From the NCBI GenBank assembly GCA_037893225.1, contig JAZGUH010000027.1, positions 620,001 to 684,000 of the forward strand: 64,000 nt of DNA. Reading direction: 5' to 3'. This stretch comes from Hippasteria phrygiana. Lineage: Eukaryota > Echinodermata > Asteroidea > Valvatida > Goniasteridae. The translations under genes and the position numbers were made by a program. Below the pieces are notes generated by a model. That model saw only the letters and a list, made by a program, of their open reading frames with translations, was not told the DNA's origin and did no database searches. This document shows, in pieces, positions 62,401-64,000 of this stretch. Numbering within the stretch: position 1 is the stretch's first letter; each line of letters opens with the position of its first letter.

Positions 62401-62545
62401 GTTACGGGCGATCTTTCGAGGGACCGGGGTGTATTACTTTAACGTGTGGCAGATGAATATAGCGTACGGGCCAGCCAAAATACACATGCCACCGCCAGTT
62501 ATCACCGAAGAGGTAAACTGGCTTTTATCATATGTCTGCCGGTAA
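48888..62545 (+). CDS. NXPE-like gene 3, intact open frame across five exons
   Basis: Exons 48888-49049 (162), 58000-58050 (51), 59864-60537 (674), 61357-61409 (53) and 61764-62545 (782) total 1722 nt: 573 codons plus stop, with every junction in phase. It has a type II signal anchor (residues about 34-51), short stalk, neurexophilin-like domain, linker, and PC-esterase-like domain ending NWLLSYVCR. All length differences from gene 1 inside exons 1-3 are multiples of three (-3, -6, -9), which suggests coding constraint. The nucleophile motif is ADST and the C-terminal histidine sits in AKIHMP, where gene 2 has ADIHMP. It is the best candidate for a functional protein in the cluster. Intron 2 contains an internal partial duplication of exons 2 and 3. 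Confidence 0.85.
49050..50390 (+). other. Start of gene 3 intron 1, copy of 3882-5220
   Basis: Begins with GTAAGC. Same sequence as gene 1 intron 1 with small indels (for example TTA inserted near 50038); nothing recognised. Confidence 0.4.
50391..51634. mobile_element. DNA element with TTACACAA subterminal repeats, block B copy
   Basis: Equivalent of 5222-6467, with the same TIRs and the same nested MITE at 51038-51222. Confidence 0.65.
51038..51222. mobile_element. hAT-type MITE, block B copy with exact 8-bp TSD
   Basis: CTATAATA at 51030-51037 and again at 51223-51230 flank the element exactly. Confidence 0.8.
51658..51801 (+). repeat. 16-bp minisatellite, 9 copies
   Basis: Nine tandem copies of ATGTTCCGACACCCCT; one unit fewer than block A. 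Confidence 0.95.
52467..52625 (-). repeat. Inverted minisatellite array, block B copy
   Basis: Same mixed 16/20-bp units as at 7317-7492, with one unit fewer. Confidence 0.9.
53568..53930 (+). repeat. GAGAGCAGTTATTTTTATTTTC array, block B copy
   Basis: Equivalent of 8425-8790 with slightly fewer units at its 3' end. Confidence 0.85.
54247..54321 (+). repeat. (GCC)25 triplet repeat
   Basis: 25 GCC units; more than twice the block A allele and without its GTA interruption. Confidence 0.95.
54343..54526. mobile_element. hAT-type MITE, same family, block B copy
   Basis: Equivalent of 9187-9370. The left TSD CTCTGGGT (54335-54342) is kept; the right one has one extra G (CTCTGGGGGT). Confidence 0.75.
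55268..55386. mobile_element. 119-bp MITE, block B copy
   Basis: Equivalent of 10109-10227, same length. Confidence 0.7.
57841..57931. mobile_element. CAGGGGCG-type element, right half only, gene 3
   Basis: Only the right part (poly-C, CTGCAAAAAATCCTGAATCC...) remains; the left part was removed at the block B breakpoint near 57830. Confidence 0.6.
58000..58050 (+). CDS. NXPE gene 3 exon 2 (short stalk exon)
   Basis: TTTCTGCAG acceptor, 51 nt (PVTSKWVAKPSTSVKKK), GTAAATC donor. Two codons are missing at the 5' side relative to gene 1, and phase 0 is preserved. Confidence 0.7.
58238..58330 (+). repeat. TTG/CTG triplet-rich tract in gene 3 intron 2
   Basis: Interrupted TTG and CTG triplets. 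Shorter versions occur at the same intron position in gene 1 (18985) and gene 2 (34992), and again at 59737 in gene 3. Reading frames through it are low-complexity artefacts. Confidence 0.85.
58414..58438 (+). pseudogene. Truncated duplicate of NXPE exon 3 start inside gene 3 intron 2
   Basis: The first 25 bases of exon 3 (GTGGTACAACCCACG...) follow a copy of the usual intron end, but the acceptor reads CTTG instead of CTAG and the sequence breaks off into an exon 2 upstream flank. It is the junction of an internal partial duplication (about 57.9-58.44 kb against 58.44-59.9 kb). Confidence 0.7.
58519..58539 (+). pseudogene. Truncated duplicate of NXPE exon 2 inside gene 3 intron 2
   Basis: The TTCTGCAG acceptor and first 21 bases of exon 2 (CCGAATCCCGTTACATTCAA...) run directly into downstream intron sequence, so the exon lacks its 3' part and donor. 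The upstream flank (TATTTAATCAGTAAAGATTA) matches the flank of the intact exon 2 copies. Confidence 0.7.
59455..59518 (+). repeat. (AAT)n microsatellite in gene 3 intron 2
   Basis: About 60 bases of AAT/ATT-type units, absent from gene 1 intron 2. Confidence 0.9.
59864..60537 (+). CDS. NXPE gene 3 exon 3: neurexophilin-like domain
   Basis: 674 nt with the same splice sites as genes 1 and 2. A 9-base in-frame deletion removes the QNIQ region (IGRRNKTV instead of IGQNIQRNKTV). The variable block 60467-60489 reads KLNGTTIT, giving an NGT sequon. Confidence 0.88.
61357..61409 (+). CDS. NXPE gene 3 exon 4 (53-nt linker)
   Basis: TATGCAG acceptor and GTGAGT donor. The sequence is identical to gene 1 exon 4 over its 53 nt, in the same phase. 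Confidence 0.7.
61764..62545 (+). CDS. NXPE gene 3 exon 5: PC-esterase-like domain
   Basis: ATTACAG acceptor at 61763. It carries YILADSTVRSW, VMHSYHARIDLN, LDITKYEVDLLDG, DCDRYILVFSLWAHY, NVWQMNIAYGPAKIHMP and a stop after SYVCR. No frameshift. In the family, the C-terminal Asp/His region is thought to complete the catalytic set; here the position equivalent to Asp in gene 2 ADIH is Lys. Confidence 0.85.
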
Positions 62546-64000
62546 AACATACACGTTTCTTCCAAAGTATGGCCTACGCATTTGTATCAGCTTGTATTTA
62601 CATGTTTAATATACTATAGAGAAAGTCCTGATGATACTGGTAATGCACCTATCAATTTTCCCCACCCCCAATCGGGCCACCCCACCCAACTGGTCGGGAT
62701 TGGTATCTTTTTTCGTGCCTAAGTGTGAAGACTTTGGTTCTTCTTTGAGTGTAAATACAAAAATCGGCCCTTAGTATAGGCGATTGGGTGCCACACGGTG
62801 GGTTTTGGTCACTTACGTAATGACAATCTCTACATAGGGGTGGGGTGGGGGGGGGGGGGCAATTATTGAAGGGTGCATATTAAGCTTTGAGCAAAATCGG
62901 GCAAGAAGTATTATCGGCGTACGTGTGACGTCATAGTGAAACCTGAAGTGCAGTGCAGTTGAGTGCAAGCGAATGAAGTACGCAGGCGTGTCTTTGTCAA
63001 AGACAGGATTTCAGATTGATTCCCTTCATGCGCGCCAGTTCCTGGCAAAGTCACCAGAAGAGGGCGATCCAATTACGCGAGCGAACTATCCTAACTCCGT
63101 CTTGGGAACTTTGGACTGAAGGCTGTTAAACGCCACTGTCTTCAGTGTGTGCGCGCTTGAGGTATGTTTGGAATTTCCCTGGTCCAGTTGCCGAAGTTCC
63201 GGAGACGAGATTTGGATAGTTCGCTCGCTCGAGAGGATCGTATTGACAGCGCCCGCTACCAGTGGCTTTGTCGGAACAGGCAGGCATGTGTGGGGAGTAA
63301 ATTCGAACTCCCGTCTTGAACCTAGACTAGCAGGCCTGCAGCTTCACGCGGTCCATGATAACACCACGTGTTTTGCATCCGGAAGTATAACTGTATACTT
63401 ACGAAGAGGAGAGTTAACTTTCGTTGGACTATTAAAGCTAACATTTGCGATTTTTTGCATTCATATATCAGTCTAACTACCTTTCCGGTTACCATCAAGT
63501 ATATTACAAGGGAAACTTACGACTTCCGGAATGCCATACCGGTGTCGCGTGAATATGAAAATCCGACTTGTTGGATATACTGCGCATGCTCAGTAGGTCC
63601 CCGTACATGAGAACAAAATGAGACACGTGTATATTGTAAGGGCAAGGGTATACGGGTGAGGATTGGGGCGAGGGAAGGGTTAGGGTTGGGATGAGGTTTG
63701 AGGCGATGCCATTGTCAAAAATTGTCTTCATTATAAAAACGCAATTGTACATGTGTTGCAATGCATCATGGTTAAAGAGTCGGATATTCATGGGAGCCGG
63801 ATATTTATGACAACGACGCTTTAAAAAAGCACTCTTGGGCACTACTCTCCTGTATAAAAGTACAGGGCCGTTTTAATTTACGCTCAAAGGACCAAAGTCA
63901 CTTCCCTTGGGCACAAAAAAACATATCCTACGTCCACGGTGGGGGACAATAGATGCACATTAGTATTAATGCCGTTGGTGTCATGTCCTTTTATATTTTT
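62546..64000 (+). other. Gene 3 3' flank, no gene recognised
   Basis: Homologous to 21776-22758 joined directly to 26401-26900, without the LINE. It contains the left arm of the 175-bp MITE (62705) and a poly-G run at about 62846-62859. Confidence 0.6.

Overview
This window is eukaryotic nuclear DNA from an animal. It has no dense coding, introns with GT/AG borders, long poly-G/poly-C tracts, and many nested transposons of metazoan type (CR1/L2-like and Tx1-like LINEs, a Penelope-like element, hAT-type MITEs, tRNA/5S-derived SINEs). The recurrent palindrome TAGGCCTA and the host gene family (NXPE) suggest a marine invertebrate deuterostome such as an echinoderm, hemichordate or cephalochordate. 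The species cannot be fixed from sequence alone.

The host genes are a tandem cluster of three NXPE-like genes on the + strand: neurexophilin-like domain plus PC-esterase-like domain, type II membrane or secreted proteins. I rebuilt the exon structure from splice sites and phase. Gene 1 has exons at 3717-3881, 17850-17906, 19116-19798, 20627-20679 and 21033-21775. Gene 2 has 34740-34801 (frameshifted), 35126-35808, 36805-36857 and 40943-41712, with no membrane-anchor exon of its own. Gene 3 has 48888-49049, 58000-58050, 59864-60537, 61357-61409 and 61764-62545. Gene 3 reads as one open frame of 573 codons. Gene 1 carries a 4-base deletion near its C-terminus. The coding exons are nearly identical between copies except for short hypervariable blocks, one of which gains or loses an N-glycosylation site.

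Layout. 1-17.8 kb: block A, with gene 1 exon 1 and a long intron packed with repeats. 17.8-27.6 kb: the rest of gene 1 and its 3' flank, split by a CR1/L2-like LINE (22.76-26.40 kb). 27.7-32.9 kb: a decayed Tx1-like LINE on the minus strand. 33.1-34.1 kb: a minus-strand ORF resembling proteins of PolB-carrying virus-like elements. 34.3-45.1 kb: gene 2 and its flank, carrying a 3.74-kb element with a 9-bp target duplication and a RecQ-like helicase remnant in intron 4, a foldback element and a LINE tail. 45.17-57.8 kb: block B, a near-identical copy of block A lacking about 2.9 kb and about 2.1 kb of it. 57.8-64 kb: the rest of gene 3 and its 3' flank.

Because the same host sequence is present three times, several insertions have their empty site visible in a sister copy, so their ends and target duplications can be read directly. 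The main items for a second look are the hypervariable microblocks in the NXPE exons, the anchor-less gene 2, the 9-bp-TSD helicase element with a matching 119-bp MITE, and the several foldback elements built from short subterminal repeats.
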